A stretch of 42,078 nt of DNA from Acidobacteria bacterium UBA2161 (GCA_002328835.1 DCWN01000025.1:107343-149420), one strand, 5' to 3'. Counted from the first letter of the stretch, positions 8,934 to 17,607 are shown. A program made the numbers and translations. Notes: generated by a model from the sequence alone, not told the origin.

Positions 8934-9123
8934 AGGCGCGAGGGTGGGTGTTGCGCCGTCGATCCCGTCGGCGGCCGTTGGGGAGACCGCTCGGAGTATT
9001 CCCAACGTGTGAGCCATTGGTCGGCCGCTCAGGCGTGCCCGAAGCCTTTCTCCCCGGTCGACCACCCAGGCGGCCGCCTCCCAACAGGAGGGATCGACTA
9101 CCGCAACACCCACCCTCGCGCCT
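8934..9123. ncRNA. Candidate structured RNA closed by a 22-bp perfect stem
   Basis: Bases 8934-8955 are perfectly complementary to 9102-9123. After a 2x3 internal loop, 8958-8966 pairs with 9090-9098. Further inward pairings exist: GGCGGCCG (8970-8977) with 9071-9078, and GGGGAGA (8980-8986) with 9049-9055. An alternative local hairpin pairs CGTTGGG (8976-8982) with 9001-9007, and CCTCC (9077-9081) pairs with 9087-9091. The roughly 190-base rod with a central open region recalls 6S RNA in size and shape, but I cannot confirm the family or the strand. It lies in the gap between two convergent genes (8921-9147). It lacks a T tract, so a simple terminator is unlikely, and no target-site duplication flanks it, which argues against a miniature transposon. 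Confidence 0.42.
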
Positions 9124-9147
9124 AGCTACAAGCGGCGCATACCGGGT

Positions 9148-10404
9148 CTACGCGTCTGAAGCTGGAGGTTTGCGGCGGCGGCGACGGCGGCGGCGGCGGG
9201 GTCGGCGGTCCGTCGGCGCAGGGCGCTCACCCATGTGCGCGACGAAATCCCGCCAGCGCTCGAGCGCCACGGGCGCTCCGCCGTGGATTTCCAGCCAGGT
9301 CAACGCTTCATCGAACACGCTACGATGCGTCAAGCCACGTTTCGCCCGCTCGGGGAGTTCGGGATCGAGCAGGCGGTCCTGCAGGCTGACGATCTGCCGC
9401 AGGCTCTCGACCTGCCCACGGGCGACCGGCAACGCCCCGAGCTTCAGCGGGTCGTCATGACGCCCCGGCAGCAGGCCGATCGGGACCACGAGCGATCCGA
9501 GCAGGATCGGATTCGTCAGCGTCGCCGGCGCCGAGTCGAAGCGCGCGCGGTAGGCATCCAGCGCGCGTAGCGATCGCCACATTGCATCGGAGCGATGCCG
9601 GTGCAATTCCGGACTGATCTGCGCGAGGAGCCGCGCGTCTCCGAGGTCGCGCAGGGTCCGTTCCGCCGAACCGCCCCGAAGAATCTTGTAGAGCTCCTCC
9701 AGCATCCGCGGCGGCGCCGCTTGCCGGATCTCCGCGCGATGCTTGGCGATCGCGTCCACGATCGGCCGCTCGATCTTGAAGTCGAGCCGCGCCGCCAGCG
9801 CCACCGCGCGGAGCATCCGGACCGGATCTTCCAGAAAGCGTTCGCCCGGATCTCCGATGCATCGAATCAGGCCAGCTTCGAGATCCTTCAGGCCGCCGAC
9901 GTAGTCGATGATCGAGAAGGTTGCGATATCGTAGAACAGTGCGTTCACGGTGAAGTCGCGGCGGAACGCGTCTTCCTCGGGCGTGCCGAACGTGTTGTCG
10001 CGCTGGATGGCCCGGCTGCCCGGTCGAGGCCTGGGTTCATGCTTGTCTTGTGGCTCCGAGGGCTGGGCCGGATCGGGATCGCCTTCCGAGCCAGGCGTCA
10101 CCAGCTTCCGGAAGGTCGCCACCTCGATCGTCTTCGGGCCGAACTTGACGTGCGCCAGGCGGAATCGCCGGCCGATGATCCAACAGTTCCGGAACAGGCG
10201 CTTGACCTGATTCGGATGTGCCGAGGTGCCAATGTCGAAGTCCTTCGGCCGGCGCCCGATCAGCAAGTCGCGCACGCTGCCGCCGACCATGTAGGCGATG
10301 TGATCGAACTTGTGCAGCCGATACAGAACCTTGAGCGCGTCCGGATCGATGTGGCTTCTGGAGAGCGAGTGTTCCGAGCGCGGAACGACGATCGGGTCGA
10401 CCAT
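9148..10404 (-). CDS. pcnB: Poly(A) polymerase / CCA-adding-type nucleotidyltransferase
   Basis: A 418-residue cytoplasmic nucleotidyltransferase. Numbered from the ATG at 10404, it has the GG(S)VRD signature at about 41-46 and the catalytic DFD aspartates D55 and D57. It also has the PcnB-like segments ISRSHIDPDALKVLYRLHK (near the start) and IIGRRFRLAHV, and an arginine-rich C-terminal tail (RRPRRRRRRRRRK). That tail and the motif order fit poly(A) polymerase I, which polyadenylates RNA 3' ends, better than a tRNA CCA enzyme, though the families are close. The start at 10404 is preferred because an upstream in-frame ATG (10425) would overlap the predicted -10. It lies 52 bases after polA on the same strand. 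Confidence 0.88.
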   Translation of the reverse strand: MVDPIVVPRSEHSLSRSHIDPDALKVLYRLHKFDHIAYMVGGSVRDLLIGRRPKDFDIGTSAHPNQVKRLFRNCWIIGRRFRLAHVKFGPKTIEVATFRKLVTPGSEGDPDPAQPSEPQDKHEPRPRPGSRAIQRDNTFGTPEEDAFRRDFTVNALFYDIATFSIIDYVGGLKDLEAGLIRCIGDPGERFLEDPVRMLRAVALAARLDFKIERPIVDAIAKHRAEIRQAAPPRMLEELYKILRGGSAERTLRDLGDARLLAQISPELHRHRSDAMWRSLRALDAYRARFDSAPATLTNPILLGSLVVPIGLLPGRHDDPLKLGALPVARGQVESLRQIVSLQDRLLDPELPERAKRGLTHRSVFDEALTWLEIHGGAPVALERWRDFVAHMGERPAPTDRRPRRRRRRRRRKPPASDA

Positions 10405-10415
10405 GTGTGGCAGCG

Positions 10416-10424
10416 ATGATAGCA
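10416..10424 (-). promoter_or_regulatory. Extended -10 promoter of pcnB
   Basis: Read leftward, TGCTATCAT fits TGnTAnnnT and ends 11 bases before the ATG at 10404, giving a leader of only about four bases. Confidence 0.5.
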
Positions 10425-10456
10425 CCCGGTCCTGAGCGCCCCGCCAGGCCCGGAAA

Positions 10457-13141
10457 TCAGCTCTTCGCGTCCTTCCAGGTCGGGCCGACGCCGACGTCCA
10501 CCGTCAGCGGCACGTCCAGCGTCGCCGCGTGCTCCATCCGGTCCTTGACGAGCGCCGCGAGCGCATCGGCCGCTGAGTCGCGGACCTCGAAGAGGAGTTC
10601 GTCGTGGACGGTCAAGATCATCCGCGCGTCGTCGCGATCCGCCAGGTCGGCGTGCAGGGCGATCATGGCGCGCTTGAGGATGTCAGCCGCGGTGCCCTGG
10701 ATCGGCATGTTCACGGTCTCACGCTCGGCTCTCATCCGCTCCTGCGGTTTGCGGCTCTTGAGCGCGGGCACGAGCCGGCGGCGGCCATACAGCGTCGTGA
10801 CGACGCCGGACGCTCTCGCTGTGTCGAGCGTCCGTTCGATGAACACCCGGACGTCGGGGAAGCCGTCGAAGTACGCGTCGATGAATTCCTGCGCGGCGGA
10901 CTGGTCGACGCCAATGTCTTTCGCCAGTGTGAACGCCGTCTTGCCGTAGAGCAGTGCGTAGTTGACGATCTTCGCGCGTCGCCGCAGTTCGTGCGGATCG
11001 AGGCCGCTGTCGGATCCGAAGATCTTCTCCGCGGTCTGGTCGTGAATGTCGTCACCGCGCTGAAACGCTGCGATCAGACTGGCGTCGCCCGACAGGTGCG
11101 CCAGGACGCGTAGCTCGACCTGCGAGTAGTCGGCGGAGACCAGAACGTGTCCAGCCTCCGCCACGAACGTCCCGCGGATCCGGCGGCCGAGCTCGGTTCG
11201 AATCGGGATGTTCTGCAGGTTGGGGTCGCTGCTGCTGAGCCGGCCGGTTGCGGCCACCGCCTGGTTGAACGACGTGTGGACCCGGCCGGTGTCGGGGTGC
11301 ACCAGGAGCGGCAGCGCGTCGACGTAGGTCCCCTTCAGCTTCTGCAGCGAGCGCCACTCCAGCACCAGGCGCGGCAGCTCGTGGGTCTGCGCCAGTTCCT
11401 CCAGGACCGCCACGGCCGTCGAGGTGGCGCGCGTCTTGCCCGTGCGCTTCGAGGCGGGCAGGTCGAGCTTCTCGAACAGCACTTCGGCCAGTTGCTTCGG
11501 CGAGTTGATGTTGAACTCCTCACCCGCCAGTTCGAAGACGCGCGCTTGCACACGCGCCAACTCTCCCTCGAGTTGGGCCGACTGTTCGGCGAGCGCGGCG
11601 GTGTCGATGCGGACGCCGGCCTGCTCGACCTCGACCAGGCAGGGGACCAGTGGAAGCTCCAGTTCGCGATAGACGGCGTCGACACCCTCGCGCGCCAGCG
11701 CCGGCCGGAGTCGGCCGCTCAGCTGGAGCGCCTGGTCTGCGCGCTCGCCCGCGAACGCCGCCGCGACGTCGACCGGCAGTTCGCCGAACGGCGTCGCCTT
11801 CGCACCCTTGCCCCGGATCGATTCCTCGGTCGTCAGGAGGTAGCCGGACTCGCCGAGTGCGATGTCCTCCAAACGGTGGCCGGATCCCGACGTGCCAAGC
11901 GCGTAGCTGGCCAGCATCGGGTCGTCCGCGAGGCCGCCGAGCTGGATCCCGTGGCGCCGGAGGACGATGGCCGCGAACTTCAGATCGTGGGCGACCGTGG
12001 CGACAGCCGGATCCTCCAGCGCGGGCTTCAGCCGTGCCAGCGCGTCGGCCGGACCGAACTCCGTGGGTGCGTCCAGTGCCGTGTGCCCGATCGGCACGTA
12101 GCGCGCCGAACGAGGCGAGGTCGCAAACGCCAGGCCGACGAGCGCGGCGCGCATCGCCACCGGGGTGTCGGTGAGCAGGTGCAGCGCATGCTTGGCGCCG
12201 GCCAGCGTGTCGCTCAACGCCTCAAGGTCGGCGAGGCTGGACACCGAGCGGTAGTCGGTGTCGGTGGTCTCCGCGGTCGGCGCGTAGTCGGTAAGGAGGG
12301 TCCGGAACCCCAGCGATGAGAACAGCTCGAAGCAGCGCGCACGGTCCGGGCCATCGAACCGCGCGCGTTCGAGGTCGAGGTCGATCGGCGCGTCGACGTG
12401 GATCCGCACGAGGTCACGGCTCTGGCGCGCCGACTCGGCGTGCTGGGTGAGCGCCGTCCGATACTTCCGCTGCGTCAACGCGTCAGCGCCGGCCAGCAGC
12501 GCCTCGAGCGTGCCGTGCTCACCGATGAGGGCTCGGGCGCCCTTTTCGCCGATTCCGGGCACGCCCTTCACGTTGTCGACCGCGTCGCCCATCAGCGCCA
12601 GGACGTCGACGACCTGATCGGGCCGCACGCCGAACTTCTCCTCCACGCCCGCCGGGTCGAACCACGCGCCGTCGTCCTTCGGGTTGAAGACCGTGACACT
12701 GTTGCCGACGAGCTGAAAGAAGTCCTTGTCGCCCGTCACGATGACGACGTCGAGTCCGCCGTCGCCGGCTTTGCGTGTCAGGGTGCCGATGACATCGTCG
12801 GCCTCGTAGCCCGGCAGCGTGAGCACGGGAACTCCGAGCGCCTCGCACGCCTCGTGCACCCACGGGACCTGCTCGACCAGGTCGTCCGGCATCGGCGCGC
12901 GGTTGGCCTTGTACTCGGCGTCGAGCTCCTCGCGAAACGTCGGGCCCTTCACATCGAAGGCGGCGGTGACGTAGTCGGGCTGCTGATCATCCAGGAGCTT
13001 GCGTAGCATCGTCACGAAGCCGTAGACCGCGTTGGTCGATCGACCGTCTGGTCCAGTCAGCCCGCGGATCGCGTGGTAGGCCCGGTACATCTGCGAGCTG
13101 CCGTCAACGAGCAGCAAGCGTCGCCGCGTGGATTCGTTCAT
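10457..13141 (-). CDS. polA: DNA polymerase I
   Basis: An 894-residue family A DNA polymerase, starting at the ATG at 13141. The 5'-3' exonuclease domain (about 8-285) has LLVDGSSQMYRAYHA, GYEADDVIGT and VTGDKDFFQLV. The middle domain (about 298-475) matches the 3'-5' exonuclease fold but is degraded: the first DxE motif is absent, the NLKYD-type motif reads DLKFA (387-390), and only the Asp of DDPMLASY remains. The polymerase domain is intact: motif A DYSQVELR (671-678), O helix RRRAKIVNYALLYG (720-733) and motif C VHDE (845-848). The O-helix position that is Phe762 in E. coli is Tyr728 here. It acts in repair and Okazaki fragment processing. The open frame runs upstream into another gene, but that is not part of this protein. 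Confidence 0.95.
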   Translation of the reverse strand: MNESTRRRLLLVDGSSQMYRAYHAIRGLTGPDGRSTNAVYGFVTMLRKLLDDQQPDYVTAAFDVKGPTFREELDAEYKANRAPMPDDLVEQVPWVHEACEALGVPVLTLPGYEADDVIGTLTRKAGDGGLDVVIVTGDKDFFQLVGNSVTVFNPKDDGAWFDPAGVEEKFGVRPDQVVDVLALMGDAVDNVKGVPGIGEKGARALIGEHGTLEALLAGADALTQRKYRTALTQHAESARQSRDLVRIHVDAPIDLDLERARFDGPDRARCFELFSSLGFRTLLTDYAPTAETTDTDYRSVSSLADLEALSDTLAGAKHALHLLTDTPVAMRAALVGLAFATSPRSARYVPIGHTALDAPTEFGPADALARLKPALEDPAVATVAHDLKFAAIVLRRHGIQLGGLADDPMLASYALGTSGSGHRLEDIALGESGYLLTTEESIRGKGAKATPFGELPVDVAAAFAGERADQALQLSGRLRPALAREGVDAVYRELELPLVPCLVEVEQAGVRIDTAALAEQSAQLEGELARVQARVFELAGEEFNINSPKQLAEVLFEKLDLPASKRTGKTRATSTAVAVLEELAQTHELPRLVLEWRSLQKLKGTYVDALPLLVHPDTGRVHTSFNQAVAATGRLSSSDPNLQNIPIRTELGRRIRGTFVAEAGHVLVSADYSQVELRVLAHLSGDASLIAAFQRGDDIHDQTAEKIFGSDSGLDPHELRRRAKIVNYALLYGKTAFTLAKDIGVDQSAAQEFIDAYFDGFPDVRVFIERTLDTARASGVVTTLYGRRRLVPALKSRKPQERMRAERETVNMPIQGTAADILKRAMIALHADLADRDDARMILTVHDELLFEVRDSAADALAALVKDRMEHAATLDVPLTVDVGVGPTWKDAKS

Positions 13142-13193
13142 CGGGGATCCGGCTCGGGAGCGTGGATGGTGGAGGTCGTGCGAGCCGCGGGCG

Positions 13194-13202
13194 AGTATAC
13201 CA
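13194..13202 (-). promoter_or_regulatory. Extended -10 promoter of polA
   Basis: Read leftward, TGGTATACT is a near-consensus extended -10, 52 bases before the polA ATG. It lies in the gap after the frameshifted gene that ends at 13261. Confidence 0.5.
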
Positions 13203-13874
13203 GCCTGGGAGGCCGGTGGACGGCGGCCGGAGTCGTCGCGCTGCCGGCCTCGGGCCGGCGTCAGCTCGGCAGATTGACTCGCAGGTCGTGTGTGAGGATT
13301 TCGCCTTCGCGAATTCTGACCCGGTCGGCGTCCTGGTTCAACCGCCCGAGTACCGCCGGGTCGAACCAGGAGCCCTGTTCGATCCCGTCGACGGCGACGA
13401 CGTAGTACTCGCCCGCCGGCAGGCCGCGCACCTGGTAATGTCCGTTCTGGTCCGGGCGGCCCACCGCGACCTGTCGTGACTGCGATCGCCACAGTTCGGG
13501 ATCGGTCGAGAACGCGAGTACCGTCAGCTCGGAGACCGGCCGTCCGACGCTGTCCGAGACGAGACCCGAGAGTTCCGAGACCTGATCGGTCAGGACGATG
13601 CTGACGTCCACCTCGCCGCCGGGCCGGAACTCGAGCGGTACGTCGGTCATGTCGCGGCCGTCGACGTAGATCGTCTTCAGCATCCAGGGGTCCGGCGCAT
13701 CGACCCGGAACAGCTGTGCGCCCATCGGAACGTTGACCAGCTCGAAGGTGCCGTCGGCACCGACACCGGTCGACCCACCCGATCCGAACGGCATCGTCTG
13801 CACCGCGCGGGTGGAAATGCGGACCCGCGAGAGCGCGTCCTCGGGCGGCAAGGTGCTCGATTCGAAGACGACAG

Positions 13875-13882
13875 CCCCCCCC
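13875..13882. repeat. C8 homopolymer at the second frameshift
   Basis: A run of eight C on the + strand (G8 in the coding direction). Seven would keep the frame as TVGGAVVFESS into DALSRVRIS. Confidence 0.85.
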
Positions 13883-14877
13883 GACGGTCGCGCCAGCGGA
13901 CAGCATCATGGTCAGCCCACTCAGTTCACCTCCGGCGACCGTGATCGACTGCACGGCAAACAGCGGGTTCTCGCGACGCCGTCCGCCCGACCGGGCGACC
14001 GCCAGATAGCGGCCCGGCGGCACGTTGCGGACCGTGAACGTCCCGTCGGACTGCGTCTGGGCGTCGAGCCCACCGCCGAACCCACGCGCGCCGTCGTCGG
14101 GGACGAGCGAGACGGCCGATCGGGTCGACGGTGCGCCCTCTGGCGACAGCACGAGTCCCGCGACGCGCACCGTCGGCACGAGTTGCACGCCGAAACTCAC
14201 GCCGGTCATTTCCTGCGCCACGCCGAGGGTGAGCGGCATCGCCTGAGACGCGCTCGTGACGCCGGGGTAGTAGGACGGGGCGTAGCCCATGTCCTGCTCG
14301 ATCTGGTTGGTGCGCCCGAACCGGCCGCGGGCCTGACGGCCGCCGTCAATGAACCGCGCCACGGCGCTGACGTAGTAGGTGCCCGGGGCGAGGCCGTATA
14401 CACGGTACTGACCGCGATCGTCACTCGTATCGGCGCCGACGACCGCCAGCCGACGTTCGCCCTGGCGGTACTCGTGGCGCATCGCACGCACGCCGACGCC
14501 CGCCAGCGGCTCCCCGACCTCGTCCACGACCTGGCCGGTGATGACGGAGCCGCGGGGGAGCGCGAGGTCGATCTCGTCCAGGGTCTCGCCCTCGCCGATC
14601 TCCAGTGGCGTACCGGGCTCGAGGACGCGGCGCTGGCCGAACGTGACCGGTACGAACCCGGTCTTCGATGCCGTCACCGTGTACCGGCCCGGCGGCAGTT
14701 CCTCGAGCCGGTATCGTCCGTTGGCATCGGTGACCGCCGCTCGCCCGCCGCGGAGTTCGCCCGACGTCACGCGGAGGTAGGCGTATCTGACCGGCTGGCC
14801 GGTGTCCGCGGCCACCACGACGCCGGTGATCGCCCCGGCGCCGGTCGCCGATTCGGGGGCCGCGGCGCGGCCGTCCC

Positions 14878-14885
14878 GGGGGGGG
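14878..14885. repeat. G8 homopolymer at the first frameshift
   Basis: A run of eight G on the + strand (C8 in the coding direction). Seven would join the signal peptide frame to the Ig-like domains as GLPPRDGRAAAPES. Confidence 0.85.
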
Positions 14886-15061
14886 CAGCCCACCCCGTTG
14901 CACCGGCTGGGTGTCGGCTGGCGCGGCCAGGCCCAGGCACAGCAGGCTCAGCACGAAGGGGCGTAGGCACGGGTGATGGCGTGGCATCGGGCTCTGCAGA
15001 CTATGACTCTTCCGAGAGGGCAGCTATTTCATCCGGCCCTCGGCCCGGCGTGAGGTCTGGG

Positions 15062-15796
15062 CTACAGCGCCAGAATGGTCCCGACCCCGGCGACGATCAG
15101 CGCGATCTGGCGGACCGCGCTGCTGCCGATCGTTTCGCCCCGGTGCAGATGCGGGATCAGATCGGCCATGGCGACGTAGAGGAAGCTGCCGGCCGCGAGT
15201 GCCAGCAGATACGGCAGCGCGTCGGGCATGACCTCGGCGGCGGCGTAGACGACGACCGCGCCGACGGCGGCGCTCGATGCCGACAGGGCGTTGAGCAGCA
15301 GGGCGCGGCGCCGCGAAAAGCCGGCGTTCAGCAGAATCGCGAAGTCGCCGACCTCCTGCGGGATCTGATGTGCGGCGACCGCCAGCGCCGTGCTGATTCC
15401 GAGCGGGACCGAGACGAACACCGAGGCCGCGATCACCGCCCCGTCGGCGAGATTGTGGACGGCGCCGCCGATCAAGATAAGGGTCGCGCTCGCATCGTGA
15501 ACGTCGCAGTCCTCGGTATGGCAGTGACGCCAGAGGACGAGCTTCTCCACGACGAACAGCGCGAGGATTCCCGCGAGTAGCGCGCTGAAGACCGGCACCG
15601 GTGCGAGCTGGCTGAGTGCCTCGGGGACGAGGGCCAGCAGCGCCACGCCGAGCAGCGTGCCGACTGCGTAGCTCAGGAGCGACGGCACGATCCGGTGGCG
15701 CAAGGCCGCGGGCAGCGGGAGCAGGGCGGAGGCGACGACGAGGCCGCCGAGGCTGCCGACCAGGCTGAGACCGGCCGCCGTCGCGAGCAGTTGCAC
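15062..15796 (-). CDS. ZIP-family divalent metal transporter
   Basis: A 244-residue inner-membrane protein with about eight helices. The metal-site helices carry HNLADGAVIAAS (114-125) and HQIPQEVGDF (143-152), diagnostic of the ZIP family. The loop between helices 3 and 4 is rich in His, Cys and Asp (RHCHTEDCDVHD, 90-101), a likely metal-binding loop. It would import zinc, iron or manganese; the ion cannot be chosen from sequence. The GTG at 15796 is preferred: it starts directly on the first helix, and an extended -10 ends seven bases upstream. The frame is open further upstream but that stretch overlaps the VWA gene and is not membrane-like. Confidence 0.9.
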   Translation of the reverse strand: MQLLATAAGLSLVGSLGGLVVASALLPLPAALRHRIVPSLLSYAVGTLLGVALLALVPEALSQLAPVPVFSALLAGILALFVVEKLVLWRHCHTEDCDVHDASATLILIGGAVHNLADGAVIAASVFVSVPLGISTALAVAAHQIPQEVGDFAILLNAGFSRRRALLLNALSASSAAVGAVVVYAAAEVMPDALPYLLALAAGSFLYVAMADLIPHLHRGETIGSSAVRQIALIVAGVGTILAL

Positions 15797-15803
15797 GCCG
15801 GGG

Positions 15804-15812
15804 ATGATATCA
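15804..15812 (-). promoter_or_regulatory. Extended -10 promoter of the ZIP transporter gene
   Basis: Read leftward, TGATATCAT matches TGnTAnnnT. Seven bases separate it from the GTG at 15796, so the transcript is predicted to be leaderless. Confidence 0.5.
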
Positions 15813-15834
15813 AGGCGGCAGGACGGCGGTCGGC

Positions 15835-16866
15835 CTAGCGTGTGGCGACGTAGCCGCGCCGAGCGCGGACTCGATAGCCGGCACCAGGCACTTCCACCTC
15901 GATGGAATGCCACCGCCCATCGCGATGACTCTGCGCCGGATAGGCCATGTAGTACTGGCGGCTGAGTTCGTTCGCCACGCCGGCCGTCGCGGGGTCCAGG
16001 TCGTCCGCGGATCGGATGATCTCGGTCCGGCCGCCGCTGTCGTCGGTCAATTCCCGAAGCGCTGCTTCGTTCACCGAACGATCGCCCTGGCGGCTGGGCG
16101 CCCGCTGGCGCGGGTAGCGGGGGCTGCGGCCATCTCCGCCTGGGACCGGGAACGGCATGGGCAATGGCGCTCTCGGTGGTACGCGGAGCGTCGCGGCCGT
16201 CCGGTTCCCCCCGTCGATGCCGATCGCGTAGACGAGGACTTCGGTCTCGCGGACGAGCTGTCGCAGCGAATGCGGGTCGGTCACGCTGTTGGTGTCGTTG
16301 CCGTCGGAGATGATGACGAGCGCCTTCTTCCGGTGCGCGCCGCGGTTCGCCAGCGGCACGGCCTCGGCGACCGTGTCGTACATCGCGGTGCCACCTACTG
16401 GATCGACGCGGCGCAAGGCGCCACTCACGTCGCGCCGGTCGGTCGTCCAGCCTCGGACCAGGATCGGATAGTTGCTGAAGCGGTAGAGGAAGACCTCGTC
16501 GACGGGATCGAGCAGATCGAACAGAAACCTGTCGAGGGCGCGCTGGGCCGACCGCATCTTCTCGCCCGCCATGCTGCCGCTGGTGTCGAGGACGATGCCC
16601 AGGCTCACCGGAACCCGCTCGGCGCTGAAGTGTGAGATCTCCTGAGGTGAGCCGTCCTCGTAGATTCGGAAGTCGTGGCGGCTCAGTCCGTCGACGAATC
16701 TCCCGCGGTCGTCGGTGACGGTGGCCGTGACGTTGATCAGTTCGACGCCCGTGGTGAACCGAAAGCCCTCACGTTGCTGCGAGGCGAGCGAGGCGTGCCC
16801 GACGACGGCGACGGCGAACGCCAGTAGCCACGTGCGCGAGGGCGGGCGGAGCCGCGGAGGCGTCAG
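15835..16866 (-). CDS. Secreted VWFA-related acidobacterial domain protein, probable CTG start
   Basis: A 343-residue protein. After a signal peptide (about 10-30) comes the family's N-terminal block with VELINVTATVTDDRGRFV (41-58) and DFRIYEDG (65-72). A von Willebrand A domain follows with the MIDAS motif DTSGS (94-98), and the C-terminus is typical (YYMAYPAQ, IEVEVPG, RRGYV). This is the acidobacterial VWFA-related family; its role is unknown, presumably binding in the periplasm or outside the cell. No ATG, GTG or TTG precedes the signal peptide in frame; the first GTG (16608) would remove it. The only suitable start is CTG at 16866, five bases after GAGGTG, overlapping the stop of the upstream gene as CTGA. 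Confidence 0.85.
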   Translation of the reverse strand: MTPPRLRPPSRTWLLAFAVAVVGHASLASQQREGFRFTTGVELINVTATVTDDRGRFVDGLSRHDFRIYEDGSPQEISHFSAERVPVSLGIVLDTSGSMAGEKMRSAQRALDRFLFDLLDPVDEVFLYRFSNYPILVRGWTTDRRDVSGALRRVDPVGGTAMYDTVAEAVPLANRGAHRKKALVIISDGNDTNSVTDPHSLRQLVRETEVLVYAIGIDGGNRTAATLRVPPRAPLPMPFPVPGGDGRSPRYPRQRAPSRQGDRSVNEAALRELTDDSGGRTEIIRSADDLDPATAGVANELSRQYYMAYPAQSHRDGRWHSIEVEVPGAGYRVRARRGYVATR

Positions 16867-17585
16867 GGTGTCACCTCGCGGTCGGCCGCTGCCGGCGGCC
16901 GACGATCGACGTGCGGGACCAGCGTGTCGTCGGTCTGGCGGAAGCTGATGCGGTAGCGTCCGACGGGCCGATCGGCCGGCAGGCTGACCTGGAAGACGGA
17001 CTCCTCGCCGGGGTCGAGTCGCGCCTGGTCGACCGGAGCCTCAGCCGCGCTGAGCAGATCGCCGTTGCGATCGAAGATCACTGCGGCCGCGACCAGCGTG
17101 TTCAGCCCCACGCCGGTCGGCGGGTTGCGCACCGACCCACTGATGGCGAGCCGGCCATCGGCCCGCGCGTGGTCGAGCGCCAGGAGTTCCAGCGGGAGCG
17201 CGGCCGCGGCGGTGATGGGGGCCGTCGAGTTCGCCGGCCCCGACGCCGGACCGCTGACGACGATCAGACTGAGTCCGGCGCTTGCGACGAGAACCATCGT
17301 GGCGATGACGAGCATGAGTCCGGCCGGGCTCGAGGCGGGCGCGGTCGGCGCGAACAACGCGGCGGGCGGTGCCGACCTGGGGTCGGCGCCGTCCGGCCGG
17401 CGCCAGTCCGCGATGATGTCGGCGTCGGATTCTGGCCGCGCGGCAGCCGCACGCTCGGCCACCAGCATCTCGATCCGCGCGGCCGAACGCCGCCGCTCCT
17501 CGCGGAGCAGCCGCCATGCGACGAGCGTCATGCCGATCGCCACGAGCAGCGAGAGCAACGTGACGGTGATGAGGATTTGTTCCAT
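16863..17585 (-). CDS. Membrane protein of unknown function with a C-terminal Ig-like (FxLYD-like) domain
   Basis: A 240-residue protein starting at the ATG of MEQILITVTLLSLL (17585), preceded by GGAG. There are two membrane segments: about 3-25, and about 90-110 (AGLMLVIATMVLVASAGLSLIVV). Between them lies a basic, Ala/Pro-rich cytoplasmic stretch. The C-terminal part (about 135-225) has SGSVRNP, FDRNG and VDQARLDPGEESVFQVSLP, which resembles FxLYD or DUF3426-type extracytoplasmic beta domains. I do not recognise the gene. It follows the TonB-family gene by 22 bases and overlaps the VWA gene by four, so the three are almost certainly one operon and may act together at the envelope. Confidence 0.75.
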   Translation of the reverse strand: MEQILITVTLLSLLVAIGMTLVAWRLLREERRRSAARIEMLVAERAAAARPESDADIIADWRRPDGADPRSAPPAALFAPTAPASSPAGLMLVIATMVLVASAGLSLIVVSGPASGPANSTAPITAAAALPLELLALDHARADGRLAISGSVRNPPTGVGLNTLVAAAVIFDRNGDLLSAAEAPVDQARLDPGEESVFQVSLPADRPVGRYRISFRQTDDTLVPHVDRRPPAAADREVTP

Positions 17586-17607
17586 CTTTCGACTCCGCGA
17601 TTTCGCA

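Larger units (their letters stand above)
13261..14987 (-). pseudogene. Secreted protein with carboxypeptidase-regulatory-like domains, split by two frameshifts
   Basis: Three adjacent reading frames make one protein. The ATG at 14987 gives a signal peptide (LRPFVLSLLCLGLAAPADTQ). The frame is lost at a run of eight G (14878-14885) and resumes with repeated Ig-like domains carrying YRLEELPPGRYTVTASKTGF and YRVYGLAPGTYYVSAVARF motifs. It is lost again at a run of eight C (13875-13882) and resumes to the stop at 13261 (last segment DALSRVRIS to LRVNLPS). Removing one base from each run restores a continuous 574-residue secreted protein with about five CarboxypepD_reg/Cna-B-like domains. So it is a recent pseudogene, a slippage-controlled gene or a homopolymer read error. 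The function of such proteins is unknown; they are common in acidobacteria. It lies 74 bases downstream of the ZIP gene. Confidence 0.8.

Noticed and set aside
8934..9123. Miniature inverted-repeat transposon
   Set aside because: The terminal repeats are long, but no target-site duplication flanks them and interior pairing is extensive. Not excluded until copy number is known.
10457..14893. A 1478-residue open frame fusing Ig-like domains to DNA polymerase I
   Set aside because: The frame stays open by chance after the Ig-like gene shifts frame at the octamer. polA has its own ATG at 13141 and promoter, and the middle part (about 13142-13860 in this frame) is Arg-rich nonsense.
13733..15580. 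A 615-residue open frame on the + strand
   Set aside because: It runs antisense through the Ig-like and ZIP genes, has shadow-type composition (Arg/Asp/Gly-rich) and no domain.
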